From contig OY751495.1 in NCBI GenBank assembly GCA_963565915.1, forward strand, positions 1,674,001 to 1,738,000: a stretch of 64,000 nt of DNA. The letters are read 5' to 3'. A program made the position numbers and the translations under genes. The notes beneath the pieces were generated by a model, which saw nothing but the letters and a program-made list of their open reading frames with translations, was not told the DNA's origin and did not search any database. Origin of the DNA: Entoloma clypeatum (taxonomy: Eukaryota; Basidiomycota; Agaricomycetes; Agaricales; Entolomataceae). Of the stretch, positions 31,607 through 43,953 are shown in pieces (position 1 is the stretch's first letter; every line of letters begins with the position of its first letter).

Positions 31607-34600
31607 ATGTGGATATTGACGGGTCCATTCGATGGAGGTGCAACAGGAGATGTGAATTTCCAGAGTGCGTCTCTTGATAAATTCGCCCTCTCTTTTTGCT
31701 GAAATCATGGTTATGATAGAAAGCAAGTTGCTCAAGACAGGGACAACATATGCCCTTGGAAGGAAAGGGTGCCCACTCATCGTCGCAAATAAGAAGGTTT
31801 CCACTAATCAAGGAGAGTTCATGATTGGTCCCTTTACCGTCGACGACGTAGTACGTTGCCTCAAACCTATTTGTCCAGAAATTCTTTACCACCTTTTGAA
31901 TAGGAAGTGCCAATCAGCCGACCAACAATTCAGTACATCAGCAAGAAAGAAAAGGTGGTGATACGGGTCGCTAGAGATGGCGGACGAAGTGAAGTGTTTA
32001 TTAATCCCCATGCAGCTGAAGAGCTGCAGGATGGCGACGTCCTTTCGATCGTCTCCAACATTCAATTAACGTGGGTCGGTTTTTTTTTTGACAAGTTGCA
32101 GACATCAATCAATCCGTCCAGTCTCAAGTGGATGGAAATCTGCTGTTATATAGAGCCCGTCCGTGGCAAGTCGCCCGTATCATTGGAGGGCTGTGCATCC
32201 CTAGGTAAGTCCCTGCCGAGACACAAAAGCAGTTCGATGACCGCTCACTTCGACAGGTTTGCATGTGGTTCACGTACCCAGTCGGCAGGTCACGCATCAC
32301 CTTCTCTCCACTTACTCGGCCAACCTTGTCATCACTGCATCCCTGCTCTCCGCATGTCAATTTGTGAAACCAGATTGGCTGAACGAACTTATTCGCTTAG
32401 GAAATCTACCGCAACCAAGTGATCCTGCAAACGGCATCCCCCTTGAACAAACTTTTGACCTTCCTCCAACAAGCAAATACCGTCCGGGTTACTCAACATC
32501 CCTTTCTTTAGCGCAAAAGGAGTTCAGGGTCTGGGAGCCGAACGAAGAACGACTCTCGATATTCGCAGAATATCGTTTCCTTTGCGTGGATGATAAAGGA
32601 CGGGAACTCGCTGGGGACTTCCGGGAGCTTATTGACAGAGGTGGTGGCTCTTTTGAGACATTCGATCCCAATACAGGCAGAGGTAGATTTCATAAAGCGT
32701 TGGCCAGAGGCCAAGCCAAGGCGGGAAAGAAGTTGGTTGTTGTCGGGAAACAAGAGTCGATTCAAGCCGCCATTGGAAAGGACGGTTGGAAGGAACTTGT
32801 TGCAGAGGCGAAGGTGTAAGGACACTGTCTTCTATCTCCAGAGTTTGGGATCCATTGATGATGATTGACCTAGATTCGGATTAACGTTCATCGAACCCGA
32901 GGTGGTTGTGCAAGTTGTTATTGATGCAGACGTGACATTATTTGTTGCTCGTTCCTCGACAGACATGGACGTCGACGAAGGTCTGCATATGAATCTTCTC
33001 GCAACATCATACCGTCATAACGCCGAAACAGCCTCCTTCCCAGATGTCATTCCAAACACCCATTCCGATGAGCCGAGCATTCCTCCGCCTGAGCCAGAGC
33101 AGCGGACGGGTCCTACCAGGCGGTTAATACGGCGTGCTACATCGCGGCAGCCCTCTCAAGAACCCGCATCCGCATTGGAACCGATTTCTCTTCCGGTCTC
33201 CGAACTAGAACCGGAAGAACCTCCATCTCTTCCCCGTCCACGTCGGGTAAGTTTCTTCACCTCCCTCCATCGACCTGTGACTTATACGGAAGGACGGAAT
33301 TACAGGCCCTTACAAGGCGGTTAAACGCCGGGGTTCCCGTTGTCACCGGCCTTGATGATCCTTCGTCCATTCTAGATTCAGTGCCAGATCTCTCTCCACG
33401 TCCCAGCCCGGGGCCACCATCACTGCCGGTCCTTAATCTTACTGTGAGCCCTCTGTCTCGGATTTGAGGCGCCCTAGCATCATCATACATTTCCCAGGCA
33501 CCTACTCCAGCCCGTTTGAGCAAGTTGAAACGCCGAGTTGTCGGCGGAGCATCTGACCAGCTAGGAGGTCAGCCATTTGCCTTGGATCTCGAGGAGGCGG
33601 TCGAAGAACCTCCGCTGAAGAAGTTTAAGGCTCTTTTCGATGCTAGCAACCAGGAGAATTTTGATGAAACAGCGTTTGAAGATATACAGAGTGGGACATA
33701 TACACAAACGCAAAGTGAGACCCAAAGTCGGAGCGAACGATCCCATCGCAGTGGCGCTGTGACCAATTTGACTACTCTCAGGGAAGAAGAGGAGGAAACT
33801 CAGGATTCCTCTCACAAGTCGAGAGGAACCAAGAGACCTATTGCCGAGGTTGAGGACATCGCTGTAGACGACGTCGATAGTGATACTTTGGCGTCTGGAT
33901 CTGGACCTAGCCTGCCAAAGAAGAGGGCTGTCGAAGCTCTAAACGCAGTGGAGAGCGCAAGTGCCAAGCCTTCCAGTGCAACAGCTGTAGCGGAACCGAA
34001 TGCCCGCAGTACCAGCAAATCCCCTGTCAAATCAAAATGCGGTGCACAGCCTGGTAAACCTGACCAGGACCAGGCGTTCCTAAAGGCGATGGCGTCGACC
34101 AAAAGAGGGAAGAAAACTGAGGACGACTTTGATCGCGAATTCAACAAGCTCAAGATATCGAAACCTGTACTTGGTCGTGAGGATCCCGAAGAGGAATGGG
34201 CGGTCTTGGCAGAATTTGGCGATGAGACGAACGTCAGAGGAAACTTTATGATGATTGTGGAAATGGCCGCTTACAACAGAGGTGCAAGAGACAGAAGACG
34301 AGGAGGGGAGCCTGTGCCAGAGTGGGATGGAAAGCCCAATTTCAAGAAATTCCAGAAGGCAATTTAGTCTCTTTTTTCTCTCTCCCAGCGATTTAACTCC
34401 CCAATGCCAGAAAACTGGTCCTAAGCGCACGGCAACAGTTGAGTTGTTCATGAGCGAGTCCCAAGAATATGGCGTCGGCCCTGGTGGGTTCTCTGTCTTT
34501 CTCTCACCTTTCTTTCTATCCCAACATCAACGTCAATTGTAGGATATTGGGAGGACGGCGGATCCCAGGACAACGGTGATTTTGCGCCCACTCAACGGAG

Positions 34601-35117
34601 GACTCAAGTCCAGCAGGATGTTGCAACTTCGCAAATCCAGCCTAATGGGAATAAACCACGAAGCAAAGCGGCGGTGGTTTTCGACTCGGACGAAGACAAA
34701 GCCGAAAGCGTTGCTCCTCTCCGCAGAGGTAAAAGTAAAGCCTCATCTAGAGCGGGTTCTGTCGCTCCCGCTCCCACATGCACCGCCACACGATCGACGA
34801 GAGCAACCACCGCTGCCAAGGCTCAACCGCTTTTCATCAGTTCTGGCGAAGATGATGATGATTTCAAGCCGGGGCCGAAAATAGAGGAGAAGGATGCAGA
34901 TGAGCTCATGGATGATTTCGACGACGATGAAACGCTCCCCTCGACCGCTGGAACGATCAGAATCAAAACGGCGACGCAGAAACCGCCATCGTCGTCATCG
35001 AGGACTCGTGCTCAGCCATCAAGGGCGAAGAAGTCTGCTGCGGCGATCGTGGTGGATGATCATAGCGATGATGGCGCTGTGTTCAAGGGCTTCAGGGGAA
35101 AGCAGAGGAGGCGATAG
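31607..35117 (+). CDS. NBS1: NBS1/nibrin, MRN complex subunit
   Basis: Nbs1 links Mre11-Rad50 to Tel1/ATM at DNA double-strand breaks. Exon 1 (31607-31637, MWILTGPFDG) joins 31720 in the FHA domain (KLLKTGTTYALGRKGCPLIV). Then come a BRCT-like region (VHVPSRQVTHHLLSTY, ACQFVKPDWLNELIRLGN) and a second one (YRFLCVDDKGRELAGDF). A long acidic, Ser-rich linker follows. The Mre11-binding motif is NFKKFQK (34338-34358), close to the family's NFKKFKK. The extreme C-terminus (SDDGAVFKGFRGKQRRR) fits the Tel1-binding tail. An intron with GC-AG ends (34359-34405) sits in the Mre11-binding motif. The usual FHA S-x-x-H is S-T-N-Q here. The remaining introns are GT-AG, and the gene looks complete. Confidence 0.88.
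34359..34405 (+). other. GC-AG intron in NBS1
   Basis: Reading on past NFKKFQK gives a stop after two codons. Removing 34359-34405 (starts gcaatt, ends tgccag) joins Lys to KTGPKRTATVE and keeps the frame to the next GT-AG intron and on to the C-terminus. Its 47-nt length is normal for this genome. No GT donor nearby gives an open reading. Confidence 0.65.
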
Positions 35118-36355
35118 TTTGTTGGATTCGCTCGTTGACATTTTTGGACAGGCTATGCCCTTCTCCAGCATCTCTTTTTATTTTTTTCAACGAAAATTTA
35201 CGGTATCGAGTATATTTCTACTATTCACCAATCACCTAATTCGATCATGTTGTTTGCACCCTCCCTCAGCGTGTCAGGCACTCGAGATAGATCGGGCTTT
35301 TGAGTTTTCTTTGGGAGAGATTTGAGGGATCTGAAGGGTTATAGCCAACCTCGTACCTTGTTGGAGATCCTCAAGGCATCAGCTATCAGTATCGGGGATT
35401 TGCATGGACTGGAATGCATAAACAACCCTGCAAGCTGGCAGTCGGGTGCTGCCCTCGATCGCGGACCGGGTGGATGGAAGTCGGTCATAGCCTCAAGGCC
35501 ACCTTCCGACGAAATTGCCAAGATATTTACTAGCAAGAAAGGGTCCCCTATGATTTCGGACATTAGGAACGACGGCTCGGCGGTCATATGCAATATCGAT
35601 GAGGCACTAGTAAGTCAAGTCAAGTGGGAGGTGGAGGTGCCCGTCTGCCCTTCCGACAAAAGATCACCATCTTCATCATCTTGAGTCGGACAAGCGCCGG
35701 ACATCTTTCTTCCATTCAAAATGTCCAACAAAGTGATGGCACCTGATTTCTCTCTCTGTCACACACACTCCGAAATTTTTCTCGGTCACCCTCTCTCTAT
35801 AGTAGTTCTATGTATGATAGATGACGATCTCAGGTACCGGGGAGAATGGGGCATAATCAAAGTATACTTAAAGCCATGGGAGATATGTAACGATATGACT
35901 CCCTTGAAACTTGACTGATAACCTCGGTGAGAAAGGGACCAAAAAAGTTCTAATACATAGCTCCTTTGGGCGCTATTAGCAGAGTCGCAGTTCTCCGAAA
36001 CTGTCAGATAGGCTTTGAAACTGTCTCCCACTCAAGTAGCCGTAAAATCATCCCTCAAATCTCCATCCTTCCTCCGTTTTCAAATCATCGGTACGTACGA
36101 AAAAAAAAAAAGAACAGGTTCATGTATGTATGAGTTGTATGTACCTATGCATTGTTATGAATGATTGAGATCGCAAGTTCAAGTACATACTGTACCCAAC
36201 GGGGTATGAAGTCCCAAAATTCCGTTTTGTGATCAAACCCCTTCGGAAGCGCTTCTTCTCTCTCCCCCCCTGTAGCCACCGCAACAACACCGCCGACCCA
36301 CACCACACCCACACCCACACCATGCCCACACACCACACCCCCAAACACTCATTCA
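35118..36355. other. intergenic, between convergent NBS1 and CSE1
   Basis: The 3' flanks of two convergent genes. A plus frame at 35322-35684 (120 codons) has no recognised family. Near 36290-36340 there is a short CA/CCA-rich low-complexity tract. Confidence 0.5.
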
Positions 36356-39300
36356 TCACCCCTGAAGCACGTACCCAGCCCCCGCCAACGCAACCACAAA
36401 CCCACCCGTCGGATCCGCCGCATCCAACATAGCCTTCAACCTCCCTCCTCCCCCTCCCTCCTTCGACATCCGCACCAGCTCCCGCCCCAAATAGGCCTGC
36501 GCGTCCCTCACATACCCCACCGGGTCCGCCTCCGGCATCTCAGACGCCGCAAGCCGCGAGTACGCAGCCTGGTACCCCGCCGTCTGCTCTTCAAAGTCGA
36601 TCTCGGTCAGCGCCACGTCAGCTGCGTTGCTGCTGCTGTTGGAGTCGGTGCTGGAGGTGAGGTACTGCGGCTCAGAGTACAGTTTGATGAGCGCGGAAAA
36701 GAGCGAGGGCCTGGTGGTGGTATATACTTTCGTGATGAGTTCTGCACACAGAAAAAGAGAAAGGAAAAAAGGAACTGACCATGTCTGAATCGTCGGCTCG
36801 CGCACCATGTATGCGCTCTGCGTAAGCAGCCGCGTCACTCCCACCGCCGCAAGCTTGCGGTCCTTCACAGGCAGCTTCGGCACCTGCGGTATCACGAAAT
36901 TCGACAGTACCTGCGACCACAGCCTTTGCAAGAGCTTCAGTCATAGGACACAAAGAGGAGAAAGAATATCAAAAAAGGGCTCACTGCGGCTGAATCTCCT
37001 CCACCGTCCCAATGACATAATCCGGGTTCAACCCCTCCACATCGATCGCCATCATAAACAGCACAAACCTCGCAAACAGATACACAAACTTGTCCGTCTT
37101 GTTCTGGTGCATCCGCGTCAGCAGCGCCATCACCACCGGCTTGAAATACGGCTTCAGCGCATCCCTGGAGTTTTTCCCGTCAAACGAGTTCAGTACCCCA
37201 CACCAGAAGGGAAATAAAATAAAGATAAAGAAACTCACGGCTTCACATTCTCCACCACACCCTGCAACAGCTCAAACCCCCACGAATCGTTCACTTTGGA
37301 CGGTATCAGCCTCTGCTGCGCAACCGCCAGCACTGACGCGATCTGCCCCGCCGCAACCATCTGCGGCGCGTCCCTCGCCAAGAACGCCCTGAGGAGCTTC
37401 ACCAAACCCGGTATGCTCCCCTTCTGCTGCCACCCCGCCGGCGTGAGCAGGAACGGCAGGAGCGAGCGGTACTGGTCCGGCACGCTCGTGTGCAGGCTCA
37501 GCATCTGCGCGAGCACCTGAAAGACATAGGGGATGTATTCTGTTTGTCATTTTGTTAAAGTCTTCCCTTCATGGGGAGAAAAATTTTTTTTTTTTTGAAA
37601 AAACATACCATCGATGTCATTTTGGATCATGACGGTAAACGGCCCAAAGAGCTGATTTTCAAACGTGGAGAGAGTCGACAGGTTCCCGCTCACGATGAAT
37701 CTATTTGCCCATTCAAAAGGAAACATATCAGAAAAAGTCGTGTTCTTTTTGAGAGGAAAAAAAAAAAAGCAAACGGTACCTCATCAACCCAGATATGCTC
37801 TCAAAGATAAACTGGTCAAATCTCGGATTGCTCGGATTCTTCGAGATAAATCCAAGAATCACGACAAGGCGCGTCAGAGTGCGTTCGTAGCCAGGCGTCA
37901 ACGTCTGCCTTGCAGTCAGGATGATCCTCATCACACCTGTGAAAAAAAAAAAAAAAAAAAAACCCCCGCTATCAAAAACATCGCTGGACCCAAAAAGAAG
38001 ACACCCCCCCTACATTTCATCAAATGGTCGTTTTCAGCCACTTTCTCGGCCGTGCCAGCCGACTCTATCTTGTCCAAGAGGGTATTGACCAGGTCTTGGG
38101 CAAAGTCGTGGATGTCGGCTTGCGCGAACCTTTGGCGACGGATAGATGAGGAAACTTGGTATTGGATGGAAGATAGAGAGAGAGAGAGAGATACGTACAT
38201 GAGTTGGTTGCCTTGCTTGATGAAAAGTATGCGGTCGATGGTGATGGCGGCATATGTGTACGTGACGTAGTTGCCCGAGCCCAAGTGTCGTGCAAGGAGG
38301 GGAAGAACGGACAGGAGTTGAGGTTTAGTAAGCTAGGATAATCAAAGGAACGTCAAGGCAAGGAAAGATAGTTTGTTACCTGGTTGCGGAAAGTGTACAG
38401 GAACCGGATGGCATCGACCTGTAGGATCGGATGCACCAATCCCTGCTCGGCCTGCAAGTCCTGGAACACATTTTCCGAAAAGAACTTGACGACATCAACG
38501 AGGGTGTTCGTCGACGTCACGCCATGCTTATTCAACGATCAGCATCGGCCCAGTTGGAAAAGAAAGGGGGCAACCCCACCTGCGTCGTGGACCCCCTCGT
38601 CGCCAACGCAGTCAACAAATACACCGCACTATCCTTCGCCTTCCACCCCTCCTTCCTGTCCTTCTCATATTCGTCCAAGCCCGTCCCAATCCACGTACCC
38701 ACGATCTGTGTAGTCTCCGCCTCGGCGCCGCTCGCGACGAGCGCCTGCAGCACGTCCGCCGCGCTCTGCCTTCTTGTCGCGGCGTCCGTGCCGGCAGCGG
38801 AGAGCGAGAGGTCGAGGCGGACAAACTCGAGGGGGTCATCCTCGAACTGCTCAATGTCGTCCTCGCGCAGAGCGACGTTGGGGACGACGACGCCTTGTAC
38901 GAGCGAGGAGATGGTGTCGCGCGAGGAGAAGAGGGGCTTGTAATGCCCTGAGCGGATGGCGGTGGAGAGGAAGCGGAGGGATTGGGAGACGAGCTGCGCA
39001 AAGGCGGTGGAATGTGAGTTGAAGAGGGAAAGTAGCGGAGGGAAAAGGGGCTTACGCCGTCGTCTGCGATGGAGGGTAGCTTATTGGCGCCGACGAGGGC
39101 CCAAACGGCTTGGACCAGGGCTTCGACGGCGTGAGAGGACTGGAGCTGGTCTGGGTAGAGTTTGATGAAGAGCTGCGATGGATGAGCATAGGAGGTGAGG
39201 AATTGGATAGCTAATCACCTCTGCGGTTTCGAGGATACGAGTTTTGATCTTGGAGGGCAGCGATGGCGAGTATTCGTCGAGCTAGAGCAGTGTCAGTGTC

Positions 39301-40226
39301 AAATACTGGAAAATTTACATGACTCACGTCGGCTTTTAGCTCCTGAGGATCCCAGGTGAGGAAGGCATGAAACCAGCCAGTACCTGGCGCGAAGAACTCT
39401 GTGTGGGTATCTTCGATCGCGGGTGGGAGATCCTGGCATGTGAGATCGTAGTAAAGTTCGAGGAGAAGGACCATTGCCTGTGCGAGGAGGGCGTAGTTTG
39501 ACACGGGGGTGGTCAGCGCGGGGTTGGGGCTGGGTTTTGTGAGGAGGAGGGAGGCGGTCTGTCGGAAGAGTTGGAGGAAGGGATTGATAAACTTTGAGAG
39601 GACGAGATTGATTTCGGAAAAGAGCTTGTCGGAACGGACGTGTGCGCGCCAGTGGCGGAAGATGGAGTGTGCGGTTTGCAGGACCCCGATATTGATGTTG
39701 TAGTCCGTAGGAGAGAGGGATGACACCAATTGCTAAATAAATACATAAAAGTGATCTTTATGCGCTCCGAGGTGGTTGAATAGATAGAGACGGACATCGA
39801 TGAGGTCTCCCCACCGCTCTGGAAAGTCGAGCTCAGCGATGAGAGACACGGCCTCTGCGACTTGGGCACGGATGGCCTTGTCGGAGGGGTTGGACAGTGC
39901 CAGCATCGCAGGGACGAGCTCCGATCGGAGAGCACCTTTGTCTTGGGCAGGTACGGGTTGGACATCCTGAAAGACAACGATGAGAGAAGGAAAAGAAATA
40001 TTTGAGGGGGATGAGGATGTACCTCTTCCCATCGCAGCTTTGCGACGTTTTTGAGGTAGACGGCGCCTGCTAAGCGTATAGCGGGATCCTGGGGAGGCTC
40101 GAGGATGAAACGGAGGAGATGGGAGAGGAAGCCTTGCTGGATGCTGAGGTCGAAGAGACGAACTTCGGCCTCTTTTCGGGTTGTGGGTAAGAGGGAAGCT
40201 TGGAGGAGAGCTGGGAGATCGGCCAT
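36356..40226 (-). CDS. CSE1: CSE1/CAS exportin-2, importin-alpha re-exporter
   Basis: Cse1 is an importin-beta family HEAT-repeat protein that returns importin-alpha to the cytoplasm with Ran-GTP. The ATG at 40226 opens an N-terminal HEAT region with the family's RLAGAVYLKNVAKLRWEE. Next are IRAQVAEAVSLIAELDFPER (about 39830), TAHSIFRHWRAHVRSDKLF, EFFAPGTGWFHAFLTWDP and QFEDDPLEFVRLDLSLSAAG (about 38830). The C-terminal exons include VMRIILTARQTLTPGYE, SVPDQYRSLLPFLLTPAGWQ, YFKPVVMALLTRMHQNKTDK and FVYLFARFVLF, ending in a short helical tail at 36356. About a dozen short GT-AG introns are present, one containing an A-run (about 37938-37960) and one a GA microsatellite (38171-38192). No frame break is seen. 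Confidence 0.93.
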
Positions 40227-40251
40227 CGTCGTTGAACGCAGTGAAAGCGAA

Positions 40252-40709
40252 AATGTCCCAATCGGGACACGCGCTGGACTTGTTTGTGGTTGATTGGCGA
40301 ACGCGTGTCAACCTCATTCTCCCCCTATCTCGGAGGAAGGGTTCACGGACAGTGATCAAGCTCGACGGAGATGTCATCGATCTCGGCTCCACCATCCCCG
40401 TCGACGAGTTCACCGCCTGGATGTTTCCCCCACCACGCCAGTCTGCCCTCCTCAAGTATCCGGGAAACCGTCTCCTCAAGTTCTCCAGCACAGTCTCGGA
40501 TGGGGAGATGTGGAAGCCTAACCCGATGACCCTCCACCGCGATAACGACCCGTGCATTATTGTCATCAAAGCCCGGCAACGCCTCCGACCTCACCGTCGG
40601 ATCCCTCAACGCCATCAGGGTCTACTTCAAGGACCAGGCCGGTCAGATGTCGAAGGAGGTCGCCATCTATGCCTCGCAAATCCAAGTCGAGTGGCTCGTC
40701 TGTAGTTGA
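40252..40709 (+). pseudogene. small unknown protein gene with one frameshift, divergent from CSE1
   Basis: From the ATG at 40252 the frame reads well (VNLILPLSRRKGSRTVIKLD, VDEFTAWMFPPPRQSALLKY, KPNPMTLHRDNDPCIIVIK), then switches at about 40570 into GNASDLTVGSLNAIRVYFKD, MSKEVAIYASQIQVEWLV and a stop at 40709. The two halves look like one beta-rich protein of about 150 aa broken by a 1-nt shift. No intron fits the break. The family is not recognised. Its start lies only 25 bp from the CSE1 start on the other strand. Confidence 0.5.
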
Positions 40710-41575
40710 TGGCAAAGGTTTTCCGGCTTGCTCACTGGCGGCGCTGGAGTCGCGGCTGCGCCTTCATCGACTTCATCCTCACGTAGAATAGTTATCATAT
40801 GTAGCATAATCACATCAGGGAATCAACCCCTTGTTTCCTTCTCTTACTTATGATGTACTTCTACTCGATATGTTTCTTACTTTGCGTGTTTTTACTTGGA
40901 CCTCTAACACGTATATTGAGCGCCTTGTGGAGGATGCATATATAGGGCAGGTCAGAGGGATCGCCAGCAATCCTAATATATGGCCTAATTTGACAAGAGT
41001 TGAGGATCAGGGTCAAGGACTCGAGACGAAGGGAGGGTCGGGGGTGGTTGCGCAGAGGCAACGAGAACGATTTTCACAACGATTTTCACAAGAGCACGAG
41101 AGAGCATGGGCGACAGCGAAGAATACGGCCGGCTCGAAAATCGCAGATAGGTCAAAAAAAATTGGTGGCCGACTATCGAGATGACGAATGACTTGACAAT
41201 CATGATTTTTAGCAAGGAGGCGACGTCGACGGCGTAGATCGACAGAAAACCTAGGGTGATGATTATACGCTAGCATTGAATTTCTAGATTTTGTAGCCTC
41301 ATCCTATTCTGTAAATATACTTACCCTAACGGCGGTTCACGGCAGGCAAGGTATTGAACAACGATGTGACAAACGTACCTGCCCAAGCGCACGTCAGCGA
41401 GAGAGGACGCTGAATGAAAAAAGACTGGGATATCGCAGCGTCACTGCGACGTAGAATGTGTTAAAGCCAAGTTTCATTTAGGATAGCGGAGGCTAGCGCG
41501 CGGAAAGGCCTTCGGAGGATGCACATCCGAAAAGTTGATTGAAAATAGTGGTAATGCGAACCCCCCAATCATTGA
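40710..41575. other. intergenic, no supported gene
   Basis: No convincing frame. A basic, Arg/Gln-rich plus frame (40831-41184) has low complexity only. Confidence 0.5.
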
Positions 41576-43739
41576 TCATGACGAAGACAACAATGTGAAA
41601 TGTCCACCAGAAACTTCCTCAAGATCGTTGCCAAGGATTCTTACAGTGCGAAAATTGTCACTGAACACGACGTGATATAGTTCTGATTCACACCGCGACG
41701 AAACGTTGAACATATGACACAAAGAAACAAACTTCACTTACGTGGATGACGTTTTTGAGGAAAGCTGGCACGGAAATCAAGGAAGATGTAGTCGGACAGA
41801 GATATTGTTCCTCCGTCGGCACCCGTCGGCGAGAACCGAATGGAATGTTGTTCAAGTTGATCGCCATCGCGGAGGAGTTCATTCTTTGGAGGGGATATAA
41901 AAATCTACCCGGCCGCTTTTTGCCCCGTACTCGGAAGAGAACCTTTCGAGTATAGATGGCAGCAGCGGTAAAATTCGTCTTGGTACTGTGCTACAGGTGG
42001 ACGCGGAATCAAACCAGGGCCGATGTTGCGTCCAGTAGCCAACACCTGCGGAGAAAACATGCGGATGACCGTCACGGCGAAATCAAGGAGGTTGGTCGTG
42101 TTGAACGGAGTGGATGGCGTGATTCCAAATAGAGTCCATTCGATATACCAACGATGTAGGGACGATGGGAAACAGTACCCGAAACCGTCCGTGTCATTGA
42201 TTTTATCCGTGTGAAGCCAACCTCCGCGGAAACACTGCGAAATTGCATCCTTTGCACCGGCGTGGGTAAAATCATCCTCCGTTACGACGCCTGCGCAAAG
42301 GACAGCCTCAAATACAGCAACGAAATTTGGATCCTGCAGTTTCTCAGTAGGTGGCAAACCCCTTGCGAAAATGGAACCGTATCTGAGTTTTTGAAGTAAC
42401 GCTCGTGGGCTGACACGTTGCAAAAACATGGTCCAAGTGTAAATTTGGTTTGGAGTATTTCTGACGATACGACTTGAGATACGATGTCAGATCATCAGCA
42501 GAGTCACGAAAGAAATGCGACGCGATCGCTCCCCCATGTCCTTCTGTAAGATTGAAAAGGCTATCGAAGAAAGAAATGTCGAACACGCATTCGGGGTACG
42601 GATACATCACAGAGACCAGATTGTTATACTCCGTTCGAGTGAAAAGGAGTCCGGCAGCCGGGAGATTGTCTTCCTGCCGAACAGCGCGTTACGTAATGTG
42701 ATCCTCTGCCGATCGGGAATAATGATTAGTGTACCTCGGATGTTGGTTCGTGTGTTAGGATCGCCATAGCTTGCGAAAACGATAGCGCGACAACGGGGAT
42801 AGTCATGGATAGATTTGAAGAAGTTGTTCCAGAGGTCCACATCGCCGTATGATACTTGCGCTTCATCAAAAATAAACACCGCTTCGTTCTTTTCTATCCA
42901 ACCTTGATGTCTAAGCTGTCTTTTCCAGTCGCCGCTCAGAACTCCCTGCTCCCACGCGGGAATGCTAAATACATCGGTCGTCGGCTCATGCATAGTAATA
43001 TGATGGGCTAGCAGCTGGCAAAGTGATGTTTTTCCGGTACCAGGAGTACCGCGAACCTGGGGGGTGATTCAGAACAGATTCGAGCAGCTATCCAGTATTG
43101 TGCAATTACCTGTATGAACTTGTATAAACACAGCTTTTCATATAACGCTGAGACTGTATCGCTACGGGAGACTCCTAAGATACGGATAAGTGCAGAATAA
43201 AAACATGGGATTAACTTTGCTTACGGGGAATATCTTCGTGGGTTGACCACGACTCTGAGGATCAGTTGGTAAGCTGGTCCAGAAACCTGGCATATAAGCA
43301 CTCACTGGCTTCTCGTCCCACGATGATATGTAGACAGTCCTTGGGAACACCTTGGTTAAAGTAACTTGAGATGGTATTCGTAGGCTCTGCCAGTTTGACG
43401 AAAGACTCGGAGGGGAATCGCGGAAGACGATCGAGAAGGGTATTTACGGGTTTGATCTGGATAGGATTGACGAGCTACTCAGGGTGAGTGAAATGTGTAC
43501 GTTGGCCATGAAGACATTCTCACTTTCCATAGGATAGCATTCACACTGCGAAAAGTGTTTCTCTGAATTTGTTCCTTCAGTCGATATATGTTCCCTCCGA
43601 CGCTTGTAATAATTTGGAATGGATCCGCCTCGCCATCACACCAGAGCTGACACAGTTCGTCCGTTTGCATTGGAGGTGGAAGAAGTCCGGAAGAATTATA
43701 GAGCAATGACGTCGTGCCACAAACCACGTGTGCGTTCAA
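41576..43739 (-). pseudogene. Crinkler-like protein: ubiquitin-like N-domain + P-loop NTPase + broken nuclease-type domain
   Basis: Exon 1 (from 43739, or the internal ATG before TDELCQLWCDGEADPF) resembles the Crinkler N-terminal ubiquitin-like domain, continuing across an intron as PIQIKPVNTLLDRLPRF and KDCLHIIVG. After a linker exon comes a P-loop NTPase: Walker A is VRGTPGTGKTSLCQLLAHHI (about 43050-42990) and Walker B is AVFIFDEAQVSYGD (about 42870). A helical lid follows (FDISFFDSLFNLTEGHGGAI, GGWLHTDKIND, SSLHRWYIEWTLFGI), then GPGLIPRPPVAQYQDEFYR. The next part should be a restriction-endonuclease-like domain. Its pieces (GRVDFYIPSKE, ELLRDGDQLEQHSIRFS, YIFLDFRASFPQ, YHVVFSDNFRTVRILG) occur in changing frames, with a stop at 41905 and missing codons near 41890. 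The original stop would be at 41576. In this protein class the last domain is the likely effector, so this copy has probably lost it. Confidence 0.72.
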
Positions 43740-43953
43740 TGAACTGAATTGAATTGACAGAGTGTTGTTCTTCTACTACTTATATGGAAAGAGCTTCTTC
43801 TCGGGGTGGACGAGCCGGTAGAGCGAGACTGTGGCCCGAAGTCGCTCGAGGCTCCTCCCCCCGTTGACCCTACCCTCAGTGATCCATCACGTCAGACCTG
43901 GACTGCTATTCGCTTCTGCCACCTTGCATGTCCCCTTCCCCTTCCCAACACTG

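Noticed and set aside
39733..40569. 278-codon minus frame beginning upstream of CSE1
   Set aside because: Its 5' part crosses the divergent gene and its 3' part reads CSE1 introns; the CSE1 HEAT sequence is in another frame from 40226.
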